Below are positions 55,513 through 64,000 of a DNA stretch of 64,000 nt, in pieces. The DNA is from Porpolomopsis calyptriformis (Eukaryota; Basidiomycota; Agaricomycetes; Agaricales; Hygrophoraceae): NCBI GenBank assembly GCA_951640195.1, contig OX621163.1, positions 3,658,001-3,722,000 of the forward strand. The letters run 5' to 3'. A program made the translations under genes and the position numbers. Every line of letters starts with the position of its first letter. Within the stretch, counting starts at the first letter, position 1. Under the pieces are notes generated by a model. The model did not search any database and was not told where the DNA came from. It saw nothing but the letters and a program-made list of their open reading frames with translations.

Positions 55513-55844
55513 AGCCGATGCAAACAAGGAAGTTGGCAAGTCCAAGTTGTGGTTCAACCTAGAGAAGTACAAGCAATTCCGAGCTGCCTATATTTACCCT
55601 AGCTGAGTCCGAAAATGTGATTATGTAATCAATCCATGGAACGATTGTGTAAGCAATGATTAAGTGTAAAAGATAAGATAAGAAAGATAAGAAGGAGTGA
55701 CAAACGTCACACTTGTGACCGTGACTCGACCGGTCGGGTAACGGTCACGTTGTGACAGCGTGACAATCGCAGCATCGAAAATGATAGTAAAGAGAACTGG
55801 CACACAGAAAGGAAATAATAACTAAAAAGAGACTCATTGTAACA
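55513..55844 (-). repeat. E2 3' LTR, proximal part
   Basis: Starts TGTTACAATGAG on the minus strand after the purine-rich ATGAGAGGGTGG. It shares the first bases and ends with the E1 LTR but differs in the middle, so E2 is a different subfamily. It is interrupted by A2 at 55512. Confidence 0.7.
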
Positions 55845-56300
55845 CCACCCTCTCATTAGAATCACGTCCACGCGATGTTCAGAATAGACGTCGGAGATGT
55901 CTTGAGTAATCACGGAGGAGCCAACAGGGTGCATAACAGGGTTGAATTGGGGACTGATACTCATATCGTTTATGGATCTCGATGTCAAGAAGAGGGTTCA
56001 CAATTTGGTAGGCATGGAGAGTTTGGCCTTGAGCATCAAGTCAAAGTACAGCCGTGACAGCATTGACTGGGGTTGACTCATGAACCCAAACTCTACGAAT
56101 TTGAGGGGGGAGGATAGGGAGAAGGGCGGAGGCATCTTGCTTGAGATCAAGGAGGCGGTCAACAATGTCAGGAGACAATGGAACAATAGCATTGAGATTG
56201 TCATTAGATTGAGGTGGATAATAATCTTCACCAGGTGAATGAGTGACTGGGTCATAGAGCCTTGGATCAACTCCAGGGGAGTTATCAGTCTGGATCACTC
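55845..56300 (-). pseudogene. E2 3' accessory ORF
   Basis: 85-residue frame 56298-56041: MIQTDNSPGVDPRLYDPVTH, then NAIVPLSPDIVDRLLDLKQD, ALLPILPPQIRRVWVHE. It continues in another frame (YFDLMLKAKLSMPTKL) to about 55998. Conserved with E1 14879-15073. Function unknown. Confidence 0.5.
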
Positions 56301-57094
56301 TAATATTATTGGTAGGGGCTAGGCGATTTGGATTCTCGATGTGGAATTTGCTGACTAGATCTAGGGCGTTTTTGACATTTCATTCAGGCTCCCAGGTGTC
56401 CTCTTCACGGGTGTATCCCTTCCAATGGACTAGGTATTGGAGACGTCCTCTTCGTCGACGGGAGTCATGAATTTCTTCAACAATATACTCAGGTTCTCCT
56501 TCGATATCTAAAGGGAGTGGAGGGGGAGGTTTTCTTTGGTTCGGGAATTTGGGGGGACGATATGGAGAAAGATATGATTCATTGAACACAGGGTGAAGGC
56601 CAGGCCAAGGGAGTTCAAGGCAGTAAGAGGAGTGACCAACCCTCTCAACAATCTTGAAGGGTCCAAAACGTTTGTCATCAAGCTTCTTCATTGGACGATT
56701 AGTGTGAAGATTGGTTGAAGCAAGGTAAACTCGGTCTCCAGGTTGGTATTCAACAGCTTGACAGGCATGCCTATCATGGGTTTCTTTCATCCGTTCATTT
56801 GCTTGGCGAAGGGCAGATTCAGCTTCACAGTGGATGTTCTTCATACGAGTGGCAAACTCTTGAGCAGATTCATTCCTGACTTCCTTCTTGGAGCTATCTC
56901 CTTTCCAGGGGTGCCAACCATAGTTGAGGAAGAATGGTGTTTGGTGAGTTGCAGCATGAATAGAGTTGTTGTATGAAAATTCAGCTAGCGCAAGCCATTC
57001 CTTCCAGTTGTCCTGACGGTGGTTGATAAAGATATGGAGATACTGTTCAAGCGTCTGATTCATCCATTCAGTCTGACTATCAGTTTGGGGATAG
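56301..57094 (-). pseudogene. E2 integrase C-terminal half with chromodomain
   Basis: A 227-residue frame (57063-56380) begins [20 protein letters not shown] and passes through [20 protein letters not shown] to a chromodomain ([35 protein letters not shown]). Better preserved than E1. It is cut at 57094, just before the catalytic Glu region, by X2; the rest of E2 is missing. Confidence 0.88.
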
Positions 57095-57429
57095 TGTCAC
57101 AGCTGTAGTTGCAAGTCTTTTCGTTAATCACAAGGCAGGCCTTGGAGCTCAATAAGTCTAGTAGGATGTAGAAGAAGGTTCTGACAGGGACGTCTTCGTA
57201 TAGAGTGATGATTCCTTCTGAATTAAGTTTTACTTCTACAAAGAAGTTGTTCTACGGGTTTAATCTGTTGCGTGCCTCTGCTGAGAGTTTAGGGAATATG
57301 GGTATGAACAGTTGGCTCAGTAGTTGTGTTTTGTGTTTCTCTTTTCTTGTTCTGATGGAAAAGAAGTCTGATGATTCTGATTGCGTTCGTGCTACTACAA
57401 GTAATCTCACAGGAGGATGAAGTGATGAT

Positions 57430-57800
57430 CCGCTTCGCCCTCAGGGTTTATATAGTATTTCTAAAATAGGAGTCACTATGAGTCAGCTTCCGCAGTCACC
57501 CCATTTTCTATTGTTCACAGCCTCCGGTTTAAGGTTTGCCATTGTTCTTAGTCATACTGCGGAAGGCTGTGTTGTTTTGATGACTCAACTCTATTGGGCA
57601 TAGCCTTCCGTAGTATCAGGCTGTGCTGTCTCATGACTGGTTCCTATTGTTCTTCTAGTTATGAGATCACCGTTGTTTCTATCTCTTGTCCGGCGTATCG
57701 GGTTCCTCTTCTTTGACTGAGGAACCTCCTTTTGGTCTTCCCTTTGTGTCTGAGCATATAAAAGGTGTGGGGTTGTATCCCTACGCTTCAGTTCAATCCT
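57430..57800. promoter_or_regulatory. X2 bidirectional promoter region
   Basis: Carries TGAGTCA and TGACTCA, the CTGCGGAAG repeats, a leftward TATA (TATATAGTATT region near 57451) and a rightward CATATAAAAGG (about 57755-57765) some 50 bp before the gene's ATG. Mirrors X1. Confidence 0.5.
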
Positions 57801-57812
57801 TGTCAATTCATC

Positions 57813-58643
57813 ATGACTCCCTCCCACCAAGGCCACTACGTCCGATTCTTCAAGCAGTCTGGAGTGGTGCACCACACTGCTCCTGTCTTTCTCGATTGCG
57901 ATTCGTTTCACTACTACCTCCAGCGCATCCCCTCCGATGCTGACCTCTGTTGGTCTTCTTTCTCCTGCTTTGCTTGCGGTGGCAAGCACAAAGTCAAGAA
58001 GTGTCCGTTCGTTCGCTGGCCAATCCAGCATGCTTGCGGCTTGATGGAGGATCCGCTTGGTGAGTATTTTGTTTTATCTTTATTAGTCTGTGTTTGTTGA
58101 TAATAGGCTTTCCCTTCTTTAGCTTGGGATGATGACGCCCCTCCCCCCACTTCCCAGCTCCCTTTGGAGGAGCAGGTTAATTGGGGGTCTGACAAGTGGG
58201 CTGATTCCCTCCCTTCTATCAAGAAGGAGGCAGTTGACTGGGCTGCCAGTCCCCCCTTCCGTCCTTGGACCCCTGGTCCATTGAGTTCTTTATCTAGTGG
58301 TAAGCTTCTCAATTCTCTTACTTTCTTCGTGATTGTTGACTCTTTATTCTTAGTGGAAGATTTGTCGTCATCGTTGACTAATGTCAACGTCAAGATTGAG
58401 GAGGAAGAAATTCCTCCCAGTTTGTTGTGGAGTCCCACCAACGATTGGTTGGGTGAGGAAGCGAGAAAGATAGCGATGAGTTTCATTGAAGGGAAGGTTG
58501 CCGAGTTGCAGGCCTCCGGTGGTGACACTAATGGGGCAATCTACTGGGGTAATAAGTTGGCCGCAATAGATGGTCAAGTAGTGTCGAGTTTTGTAGAGTT
58601 CTTGAGGGACAGTATGGTGCAGGAGATTGCCAAGACGGACTAG
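57813..58643 (+). CDS. X2 three-exon gene: zinc-knuckle protein, intact
   Basis: Exons 57813-58059, 58123-58299 and 58354-58643, with introns of 63 and 54 bp that start GTGAGT or GTAAGC and end in TAG. The spliced length is 714 nt, 237 residues with no stop. Residues 52-64 form a knuckle CFACGGKHKVKKC (C-x2-C-x3-H-x4-C). The middle is acidic and Pro/Trp-rich, and the C terminus helical (SFIEGKVAELQ, FVEFLRDSMVQEI). The N terminus is rich in His and aromatic residues (HYVRFFKQSGVVHH). Not recognised as a known family; nucleic-acid binding is inferred. Unlike its neighbours it shows no CpG-type stops, so it may be recent or expressed. Confidence 0.7.
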
Positions 58644-58799
58644 TATAATTAGCTAGTCAGACATGGACTCCTCCTTTTGTACAAGTAGTTTCCGCTGCCA
58701 ATAAAGACAGCCTTCCCCCCAAAAGAATCGGCATAAGAAAGAAAAGAAAAGAACGAAGAAAAGAGAGGAATTTTAAGAGAGTAAACGCCAATTTCATAA

Positions 58800-59076
58800 C
58801 AATGGTGCTGTTACACACCCATGTTTTCGGGGGTAACTCTGACGAGTTACTTGTGTTTTGTTGAGAGCGGTGCTCTCTCTCCCCTTCAGAAGAGGGCCCA
58901 CACCATGTCTGGCGCGGGGGTCTGATGACTTCATCGGGACCAGCCATTAGCTGATCCCCATCGTCTTCCACCGTTTCCAGTGGTCTCAGGTCCACGGGGT
59001 GGGGGCTTGCTCTTACGCTTGTGGGTGTGCTATTTTCATTTGACATCATCGTACAGGGTAGAAAATTTTCTACCAT
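58800..59076 (-). pseudogene. C4 ORF3, N-terminal part
   Basis: Starts MVENFLPCTMMSNENSTPTS at 59076 and matches C3 ORF3 through VCNSTI, where it is cut by X2; the residues after that in the open frame (to 58657) belong to X2 antisense. No stops in the kept part. Confidence 0.7.
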
Positions 59077-59291
59077 TGTTTTTTGTTTGTTGTGCTTTTA
59101 TACAAGTCACGCTTAGACTTGTGTCATCATTTTGGTGCCTCTAATTACCCCAATTGGGGTGAGTCCACCACCAGACTGGGTATGTCCGGTCCATTGATTG
59201 CCGATTAAGGCAATTATTGGTCGCGCTTGGTTTAGCGTGTATACGAGGTGTGCTTGTCGGCACACCTCAAGGCTCTGAGTGCGGTTGGCAT
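59077..59291 (-). promoter_or_regulatory. C4 spacer before ORF3
   Basis: Same spacer as 34556-34768: ATTGCC/GGCAAT hairpin, a GGACCGG...AGTCTGG imperfect repeat, and TTGTATAAAAGCAC before the ORF3 ATG. Confidence 0.5.
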
Positions 59292-59606
59292 TCAGTGCCT
59301 CTTAACTGGCCGTCTCGGTAGTTGAAGAGTGGTATCTACACCCATTAGGGTTAGATATTTATCTAGAGCACTAAGCTCTTTACACGATGAGATGGGCTCC
59401 CAAGGCATGTCTCCGAGGTTCCAACGAACCTCCAACTTGAGTTTTCGGTTATCCCACCTATAGCCGACTATTTCGTCGACTAACCATTCAGTTTGAAGTG
59501 GTTCACCAAAGTCGTAAGCATCTACTGACATTTGATTAGGGAATAACGCATCACCGTTTGGATGGTGCGGATGCAGCAAATTTATGTGAAAGCGCGGATG
59601 AATCCA
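59292..59606 (-). pseudogene. C4 chromodomain tail
   Basis: A 95-residue frame: TEWLVDEIVGYRWDNRK, LEVRWNLGDMPWEPISSC, LTLMGVDTTLQLPRRPVKRH. Same frame as the integrase upstream, parted by a TGA near 59606 (AK-stop-WIHP). Confidence 0.82.
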
Positions 59607-60890
59607 TCACTTCGCGAGCTCGTCGGGGAGTTCCAACTCATAGTTGGATTCATTAGGAAAGGCCCATACGACTTTGTACGGCCCAATGAACCTTGGCAGT
59701 AGTTTCCCTGCTCTACCTTGCAGTAGTTTAAGGTTCTTAGTCGATAGGTACATGAAGTCATTTACTTTAATCGACGGTTCTTCCCTTCTACGCTGATTAG
59801 CGTAGTGTCTTTGAAATACGCAATGCGCAATGATCGCGTTGTGAGCAGCTGCCAGATTCTGCAGCGCTTGTTGAGCAAATGCTTGGACACCTGGCAGTGT
59901 CTCAGCAGTATTTTCTACCTGCTTAATCATAGCAGGCATATATGCTCCATTCAGCTTGAATGGGGCGAAGCCTGTAGCTTCACTGATACTTGCGTTAATC
60001 GCAAATTCGGTCATCGGGATCTTTGCGATCCAGTCTTGTTGATCTGAGCTTACGGTTGCTCAGAGGATTTGACCTATTGAACAATTAGCTTGTTCAGTTG
60101 CGCCATCCGTCTAAGGATGGAAAGATGTAGACATCAATAGTTTAGCTCCTAAGAGCCTGTGAAGTTCGCTCCACCATTTGGAGGTAAATTTCGAGTCTCT
60201 GTCTGAGACTATACTTTTGGGAAGGCCATGAAGCCTTACTACTTCTTTTAAGTAGATCCACGAAAGCTCTGACGCTTTCGTTTTAGTATTCACCGGAATT
60301 AGGTGGATCATTGATGTCATTTGACAAATGACTACCCAAAGGTAATTGTACCCGTCAATTTTGGGAAATGGACCAATAAAGTCCATTCCTATTGATTGCC
60401 ACAGTTTCGTGGGTATGGGTAATGAATGCAACAGTCCTGTCGGGCACTGCATATTGTCTTTCGATGTTTGACAAGTCTGACACGACTTGCAGAATTGTTT
60501 AACGTGGCTAAATATCTTAGGCCACCAGTACCATTGTCTTACATAGTCAGCGGTACGTTGTGGACCAAAATGGCCCACTATTGAGTGTGCTTGATCAATG
60601 ATCAGGCCGAAGATTGATTCTTGCCCCATCTTTGCAGATGGGATACATAGTACTTCCTCTCCCCCCAAAAACTTGGACCAAATCAGGCCTTCATGGACAG
60701 TGAACACCTTATGGTGATCAGGGTTCTCGAGAACCTTGCTGAATAATGCATCGGATATGTATCCTCCGCGAATCGCTACTGTCAGCAATTCATCACACTC
60801 TATACGAGCGCGCAAGTTCTCTCCCTGTTTACAGGATTGGAATATTGTTGGATCATCCAGGGACGATCTCAATTTTTTCATCAGTTCCAT
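59607..60890 (-). pseudogene. C4 integrase
   Basis: 60890-60111: AHSIVGHFGPQ (His kept), CKSCQTC, SIGMDFIGPFPKIDG (Asp), SIVSDRDSKFTSKWW (Asp), STSFHP then a stop (HP-stop-TDGATE) and Glu. 60014-59607 gives HYANQRRREEPSIKVNDFM and LLPRFIGPYKVVWAF. Stops are few (about 60110 and 60030). Catalytic triad intact. Confidence 0.9.
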
Positions 60891-60965
60891 TTCTGGAATT
60901 GGAACTAGCGCGAGTGCTGCCGCTTGCGCATCTCTGTCTTCTTCTCTTTCGAGAAGACGGTTACT

Positions 60966-61598
60966 TCAGCATCGTTGAATGTCTTCGACGACCTGGATAG
61001 CCTTCATTTCGATGGCTCCAGTATTAATTTCATTTAGATGATCCCAAGGGAGATCATCCTTTTCTGGGTCTAGACGTATATCTACATCTACATATTCGCT
61101 CATAGGATGAGCATCACACCATGTATCACTTTCATAATAACATGATAATGCATCGGCAACTTTATTCAGTTGCCCTTTGATGTATGTTATGTCAAAGTCA
61201 AATCTTGACAGGTATTCCATCCAACGGGCTTGTTGGCTAGACAGGCATCTTTGCGTCTTGAAGAACTCAAGAGCTTGATGGTCAGTCACAACGTGAACCC
61301 GATATCCTATCAATTTGTCCTCCCATTTAAGGAGGGCTTCGAGTATCACGATCGTTTCATACTCGAACGTTCAGTAATTCTGTTGAGCATCCGTAAACTT
61401 TCGCGACATAAATCCTGCTAGTCTGCAGGTTTGCCAGGTAGGACCTTGTCCGTACATTGCGCCGACACCATGTATTGAGGCATTGCAGATGACCCATATG
61501 GGTTCATCTTTCTTGTGACGTATCGGCACTAGTATAGGTGTCGAGCAGCATATCTGCTTTATCATTTCAAAGCATTTATCATGGATTGGTCTCCACAT
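60966..61598 (-). pseudogene. C4 RNase H
   Basis: Reads EPIWVICNASIHGVGAMYGQ (Asp replaced by Asn in the first motif), then after one TGA FEYETIVILEALLKWEDKL, VVTDHQALEFFKTQR and FDITYIKGQLNKVADALSCY (SCY for SRY). It continues to the integrase with a Glu/Asp-rich linker. Inactive by the Asn change. Confidence 0.85.
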
Positions 61599-62467
61599 GA
61601 GCAGTTCCCCTTTGCTGTCATGGCTGCTAACGGCCCTGTATAACTTGAGATATCTGGCAGGAAATGCGCCAGATATTGCACGAGTCCTATAAATTTCTGG
61701 ACATCATTGTAATTGTGCGGCTGTCGCCAATCGCGTATTCTCGCCATTTTATCGGCATCTGCGTGTAGCCCTTTGTCGTCTATCTTATGACCTAGACAGT
61801 CGATCACATCGGCATACAGTTCGCACTTCTCCTCTTGGAGGTAGAACTTGTATTCTTGTAGTTTACCAAACATGAGACCCAAGTGTTTTTCGTGCTCCGA
61901 GACGGAAGCACTATAGACAAATAGATCGTCGAGATAGGCATGCATGAATATGCCAATAAAGTCTCGAAAGATCATTGTCATTACCCGCTGAAACGTAGCG
62001 GGTGCGTTGCAGTCTCCTATCTGCATTGTATGGCTCACGTAGGTGCCATATATAGTTGCAAACGCGCTTTTATGCACGTCTTCAGGTACTGTCCATACCT
62101 GCTCATAAGCATCTGATAGGTCGATTTTTGACCTTATTGTTCCGCCGGCCACATCATATCTGATCTGGTCTTGGTCAGGAAAGGGCGTAACGTCCTTCAA
62201 AGTATTGTCGTTGCATTTACGACAATCAATTGGCATCTGTAGAGTGCCATTCTTCTTTGGAATGCACAGCATCGGAGCTGCTTGATCAGTTTGCACTGAT
62301 TCCCACCATCCAGCGCGCATGTACTGCGCAATCTTCACCATAAGCTGAGGCTTTAGTGAGTCCAGACATCTCGGAAGGTAATAATTGTACTTCTTATCTT
62401 CGTCGATAAGAGGTATGTGGTGATTGACACCATGTACCGGAGGTAATTCCTCGGGTACTCCGTGCAT
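61562..62467 (-). CDS. C4 reverse transcriptase
   Basis: A 301-residue open frame, the longest RT without stops in the window. Motifs: YLPRCLDSLKPQLMVKIAQY, APMLCIPKKNGTLQMPIDCR (DYR is DCR), TIRSKIDLSDAYEQV, MQIGDCNAPATFQRVM and the catalytic MHAYLDDLFVYSASV (YLDD), then HKIDDKGLHADADKMARIRD and NDVQKFIGLVQYL. Some substitutions at conserved Arg/Gly sites fit CpG decay. It lacks its own protease frame upstream, since the link is broken by stops. RT copies the element RNA into DNA. Confidence 0.88.
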   Translation of the reverse strand: MHGVPEELPPVHGVNHHIPLIDEDKKYNYYLPRCLDSLKPQLMVKIAQYMRAGWWESVQTDQAAPMLCIPKKNGTLQMPIDCRKCNDNTLKDVTPFPDQDQIRYDVAGGTIRSKIDLSDAYEQVWTVPEDVHKSAFATIYGTYVSHTMQIGDCNAPATFQRVMTMIFRDFIGIFMHAYLDDLFVYSASVSEHEKHLGLMFGKLQEYKFYLQEEKCELYADVIDCLGHKIDDKGLHADADKMARIRDWRQPHNYNDVQKFIGLVQYLAHFLPDISSYTGPLAAMTAKGNCSCGDQSMINALK

Positions 62468-63083
62468 GATATCTTGGCATGCTTCAATCCATTTGGCTCA
62501 AAGGCGAGGTCTGTCCTCGTGTGTTAGGGATGTTTCGGTCCTTTCGTTCGGTTGAACAATTTGAGCTACACTCAGTAGCATCTTTTCATTAGACCCGGTA
62601 GGGGTACTCTCTTTTATTTTCTTTGTGTTCGCGTCTGAACACCTTTTTCTTGAAAACTCCTCGACAAACTCTTTTGGTTTGTCTGTTTCTATAACGTCCT
62701 GTCTGGACGTCTTCCCTGCAGAACCTTTCGGTTCTGCGTCTGCTAGTCATTCAGCAGACCTTTGTTCAGTTCATCGCAGTGATTGTCTGTGCATGATTTC
62801 ATCATTTTCCTCCCCTTCAGTTAGAGCGGGAGCAGCTACCCTGCGGACCATTATTTGGTTCGCACTAGGCTCTAGCGTAATTTTGAATTCACGCATGAAT
62901 CTGATGCCAATTATAGCATTGAATCTGTCGATATTTACAATATCGAAATAGTATTTCTTAGCGATACTTTCATATCGCATGGGACAGTAAGTACCATAGT
63001 TAATCCGCGATCTGCTACTGCGGCATCCTAGTTGGATCGGAACAGGGTCCTTCAACTGATATATCTTCAATTTTGCGACTCTC
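62468..63083 (-). pseudogene. C4 protease C-terminal part and linker to RT
   Basis: Frame 63070-62771 reads KIYQLKDPVPIQLGCRSSRS, NIDRFNAIIGIRFMREFKI. The active-site D-T-G part lies beyond the A3 insertion point. The linker to RT (62770-62468) has several stops and matches 17886-18150 of C1. Confidence 0.78.
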
Positions 63084-63338
63084 TGTTACATCCCAGTTCC
63101 GACGAACTCCGATGAATTCCGATGAACTCCAATTACTCCAACAACTCCGAACACTCCGTACTTTTCACATGTTTCCTACTTATGACGTCCTCTGTCATCA
63201 TTATGTCTCAGATATAATTATCTAGCAGGTATATAAGTACTGCGTTTTTTCCTGTATCTGTAGACAGAATATCGACTAAGTCCCGTCGTTTATTCATCTC
63301 CGATCTCCGAATTCAACTCCGAAACTTCGGACATAACA
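63084..63338 (+). repeat. A3 5' LTR
   Basis: 255 bp, TGTTACATCCCAG to GGACATAACA. U3 array of ACTCC/ATTCC at 63106, 63116, 63126, 63135, 63144 and 63153 (spacing 10, 10, 9, 9, 9). TATA TATATAAG at 63230-63237. Predicted transcript start about 63257-63262. Confidence 0.94.
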
Positions 63339-63340
63339 GT

Positions 63341-63351
63341 ATATTCTGTCT
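63341..63351 (+). promoter_or_regulatory. A3 self-priming site
   Basis: ATATTCTGTCT, two bases after the LTR, is the exact reverse complement of AGACAGAATAT at 63262-63272, about 32 bp downstream of the TATA box, where transcription should begin. This is the Tf1 mode of minus-strand priming. Confidence 0.6.
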
Positions 63352-63373
63352 CTAGCTTGGGTTTTTATTCACG

Positions 63374-64000
63374 ATGACACAACGTACTCTTGAACGTTTT
63401 ACGGGATTTTCAACTAGAGGTCGATTATCTCCAACCAACTCCGAAACAAGTCCTGTGTCTCCAACTATGCGTATATCTGAAAGGCTTCCTACTGCTTTTC
63501 ATGATTGAGAAAATCCGTTACGACCCGTAACTCCGCAGACTACTCAAGGTCAAGCATCAACTTCGGTTGAAGAGACACCTCAAGTCCAGCCAGCTCAGGA
63601 AGCTCCGGAACAGGAGACAGCTGAAGAGAGATTGATCATGGCTTTTCAAAATATTGCCACCATCGCTCAAGCTTCTTCTGGAGCTAAACCCGCAAAATCC
63701 AAAGTCTGAGAGCCTGATCCTTTTGACAGCTCTGATCCAATGAAACTCCGACCTTTCCTGGTTCAACTTCAATTGAATTTCAAGGATAGGCCTTCTGCGT
63801 TTACTTCCGATGAAGCTAAGGTCAATTATGCTATGTCATTTCTGAAGGGAATGGCGTTATCTTTATTCGAACCTTATCTTTTGGAGACTATTCCTAACCC
63901 TCCGTTGTTCCTCTCGGACTTCTCAGAGTTCTGCTCCGAGTTACAGGACCAATTCGGACCTTTGGATCCAATAGGAACTGCCGAAGCAGAATTGGAATCC
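63374..64000 (+). pseudogene. A3 gag, partial
   Basis: Start MTQRTLERFTGFSTRGRLSP. Two TGA codons, HD-stop-ENP (about 63507) and SKV-stop-EPD (about 63707), both CGA in A2. The capsid region MKLRPFLVQLQLNFKDRPSA follows open to the window edge. Confidence 0.9.

Larger units (their letters stand above)
57095..58799 (+). mobile_element. X2: LTR-like unit carrying an intact gene
   Basis: Left end TGTCACAGCTGTAG shared with X1 (reverse). The right side meets family C ORF3 near 58800. On the left the flank is E2, on the right C4, so it is not a simple insertion: a deletion or rearrangement happened. If the left 600-700 bp are an LTR in minus orientation, the gene at 57813 would be antisense and next to a 3' LTR, as in A2 and B1. 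Inferred. Confidence 0.5.
47007..63083 (-). mobile_element. C4: family C element on minus strand, with nested insertions
   Basis: 3' LTR (47007-47201), end of ORF3 (47342-48379), then E2, A2, B solo LTR and X2 as insertions, then ORF3 start, chromodomain, integrase, RNase H, RT and protease (58800-63083). A3 interrupts it at 63084. The two coding parts are collinear; only about 970 bp of ORF3, by comparison with C3 35052-36020, is missing between them. I infer one element rather than two. Confidence 0.7.
63084..64000 (+). mobile_element. A3: 5' part of a family A Gypsy, runs off the window
   Basis: A 5' LTR, primer-binding region and gag on plus, inserted into C4 protease at 63083. It continues beyond 64000. 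Confidence 0.93.

Noticed and set aside
1..64000. CRISPR arrays, tRNA or rRNA genes, bacterial operons
   Set aside because: No regularly spaced repeats with unique spacers and no tRNA- or rRNA-like sequence seen; introns, LTRs and chromodomains show a fungal nuclear genome.

Overview
The window is a nest of transposable elements from a filamentous fungus, most likely an agaricomycete basidiomycete. The evidence is chromodomain Gypsy elements, a Gypsy family with a DPGSQ-type protease and a YIDD reverse transcriptase, a Rep/Pif1 Helitron of the kind known from mushrooms, a DIRS-type retroelement, spliceosomal introns of about 55-65 bp, and decay mostly by C-to-T change at CpG. I see no rRNA, tRNA, CRISPR or prokaryotic features. 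The only non-transposon genes I can recognise are relics on the minus strand: a dynamin-related pseudogene and an unidentified multi-exon gene, both between about 15.7 and 17.8 kb.

I name the families A, B, C, D, E and X for this report. Left to right: X1 (1-696, cut by the window edge); A1 (697-3346, minus), broken; end of the unidentified gene (3347-3507); E1 (3508-15667, plus), a complete but dead chromovirus split by a DIRS-like element (8117-13123); the rest of the unidentified gene and the dynamin relic (15668-17885); C1 (17886-21384, minus, gag and protease) whose 195-bp 5' LTR is split by an 8.4-kb Helitron (21414-29850); C2 (30020-32642, plus); a short LTR-like piece; C3 (32828-46581, plus), which carries the complete B1 element (36525-45712) inside its third ORF; a 425-bp fragment of family D; and a long minus-strand C element (47007 to at least 63083). 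That last element holds, nested, the E2 3' end, the complete A2 element (48436-55507), a B solo LTR inside A2, the X2 unit, and A3 (63084 to the window end).

Two complete insertions are proved by target duplications (B1: ACGT; A2: GTCTT), and the B solo LTR by GCGC. Stop codons in A, B and C pol are mostly TGA at positions where related copies or frame context call for Arg CGA, so most elements look silenced by CpG methylation and deamination rather than by large deletions.

The most interesting theme is accessory genes. In A2 and B1, a separate intron-containing gene lies between the end of pol and the 3' LTR on the strand opposite to gag-pol, with its own TATA box. Both encode charged coiled-coil proteins with a related cysteine cluster. 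In A2 the spliced frame is fully intact (239 residues) apart from the B solo LTR. X2 carries an intact three-exon 237-residue zinc-knuckle gene next to an LTR-like end, possibly a third case. Family C instead has a long sense-strand third ORF behind a conserved hairpin- and TATA-containing spacer, and family E a short sense 3' ORF. Family A shows signs of Tf1-like self-priming, and family B has a duplicated (central) polypurine tract.
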